From assembly GCA_011049465.1 (NCBI GenBank), contig DSBP01000198.1:1-13968 (forward strand): a stretch of 13,968 nt of DNA. Reading direction: 5' to 3'. This DNA is from a bacterium (GTDB lineage: Bacteria; Oederibacteriota; PGYV01; DSBP01). Shown here piece after piece: positions 13,394 to 13,968 of the stretch; the first letter of the stretch is position 1; each line of letters begins with the position of its first letter. The translations under genes and the position numbers were made by a program. Below the pieces are notes generated by a model that worked only from the letters and a program-made list of their open reading frames with translations, had not been told where the DNA came from and did not search any database.

Positions 13394-13968
13394 TTAATTA
13401 TTTGTGTTTGGTTTTTCCTCGGTTTTTGCCTCGGGCGCCGCTGCCGGTTTTTCTGCCGGCGGTTTTTCCTCTCCCGGCTTGCCTCCTCCGAGATACTCCT
13501 CGTATTCATTGGACTCTTCTTTCACAGGGGCCGGCTCTGTTTTTCCCTCTTCAAAAACCTCCGCGTAATTTGTGCTGTCAAGCGCGGCAGCCCGGGCCTT
13601 TGCTTTTTCATCGGAATTCTCAGCGGCAGCTATATCAGCGGCCTCTGCCTTCTCCTGCTCCTGCTGTTTTAGGACCTGTTCCTTTTCCTTCTCTATTGCC
13701 ACCTTTTCCTCTATGATTGAGTCGGCCATTATCTTGCACATGAGCCTGACAGCGCGGATAGCGTCGTCATTTCCGGGAATCAGGACATCTATTCCGTCGG
13801 GGTCGCAGTTTGTGTCAACAACCGCGCACACAGGCACGCCGAGCTTGTTGCACTCTTTAACCGCGTTCTCCTCCCTTTTTACGTCCACCGTGAATATGGC
13901 TCCGGGAAGCCCCTCAAGGTCCTTTAAGCCCTCAAGGTTTTCCTTGAGTTTTTTATACTCTTTAATCA
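13394..13968 (-). CDS. rpsB: Ribosomal protein S2, C-terminal part, with a long acidic/Ala-Pro tail (5' end outside window)
   Basis: S2 is a small-subunit protein needed for S1 binding. The frame is open from the window edge (IKEYKKLKENLEGLKDLEG) into the S2 hallmarks LPGAIFTVDVKREENAVKEC and VVDTNCDPDGIDVLIPGNDD, so the apparent GTG start at 13888 is internal. About 190 residues are seen. The conserved core ends near the helix after IRAVRLM; beyond it come about 100 residues of low-complexity Glu, Lys, Ala and Pro (EKEKEQVLKQQEQEKAEAA, later PPAEKPAAAPEAKTEEKPNT). E. coli S2 ends some 30 residues after the same core motif, so this tail is an extension of a kind seen in some other phyla. The promoter is outside the window. 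Confidence 0.97.
   Translation of the reverse strand, partial: IKEYKKLKENLEGLKDLEGLPGAIFTVDVKREENAVKECNKLGVPVCAVVDTNCDPDGIDVLIPGNDDAIRAVRLMCKIMADSIIEEKVAIEKEKEQVLKQQEQEKAEAADIAAAENSDEKAKARAAALDSTNYAEVFEEGKTEPAPVKEESNEYEEYLGGGKPGEEKPPAEKPAAAPEAKTEEKPNTNN

Overview
The window (about 14 kb) carries thirteen recognisable genes. Twelve are complete or nearly complete housekeeping genes on the minus strand, and one is a transposase fragment on the plus strand at the left edge. Read along the minus strand the order is rpsB (5' end cut off by the window), tsf, pyrH, frr, uppS, cdsA, dxr, rseP, ispG, rmuC, then a 635-bp non-coding gap, mgtE, proS, a second non-coding gap, and a cold-shock gene. The rpsB-to-ispG block, with proS further on, is a cluster order known from many bacteria. 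Isoprenoid synthesis by the MEP pathway (dxr, ispG), undecaprenyl diphosphate synthase, CDP-diglyceride synthase and a site-2 protease point to an ordinary didermic or Firmicutes-like housekeeping plan. The GC content is moderate, ribosome binding sites are strong (AAGGAGG type), and GTG and TTG starts occur. Intergenic DNA is rich in repeats, as is common in genomes of uncultivated candidate phyla. The phylum cannot be fixed from this window.

Region by region: 1-574 holds the end of an IS transposase with its terminal repeats, a 255-bp dispersed repeat (copy A) and a bidirectional terminator that serves csp. 575-873 is csp with its own promoter. 911-1503 is a repeat mosaic: copy B, a 328-bp tandem duplication that yields a truncated further copy, and a palindromic MITE-like element with a REP-like hairpin nested in it. 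1485-4651 is the mgtE-proS operon with a promoter of its own. 4652-5212 is a second mosaic (MITE-like palindrome, copy C, a longer version of the REP-like hairpin). 5213-13968 is a tightly packed operon with gaps from -8 to about 43 bp, some starts being translationally coupled.

The operon joins translation (S2, EF-Ts, ribosome recycling factor), UMP kinase, polyprenyl and phospholipid precursor synthesis, envelope proteolysis and the MEP pathway, with a RmuC-like protein at its end.

The most unusual content is the 255-bp repeat family. Three full copies align by hand without a single indel. Each can fold around a long-range helix of about 24 bp and a small hairpin with a GUAA (GNRA) loop. 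Differences between copies partly preserve pairing, and every wobble is G-U only if the plus strand is the RNA strand, which is opposite to every housekeeping gene here. This makes it a candidate structured, mobile, non-coding RNA element; expression and identity are not shown by the sequence.
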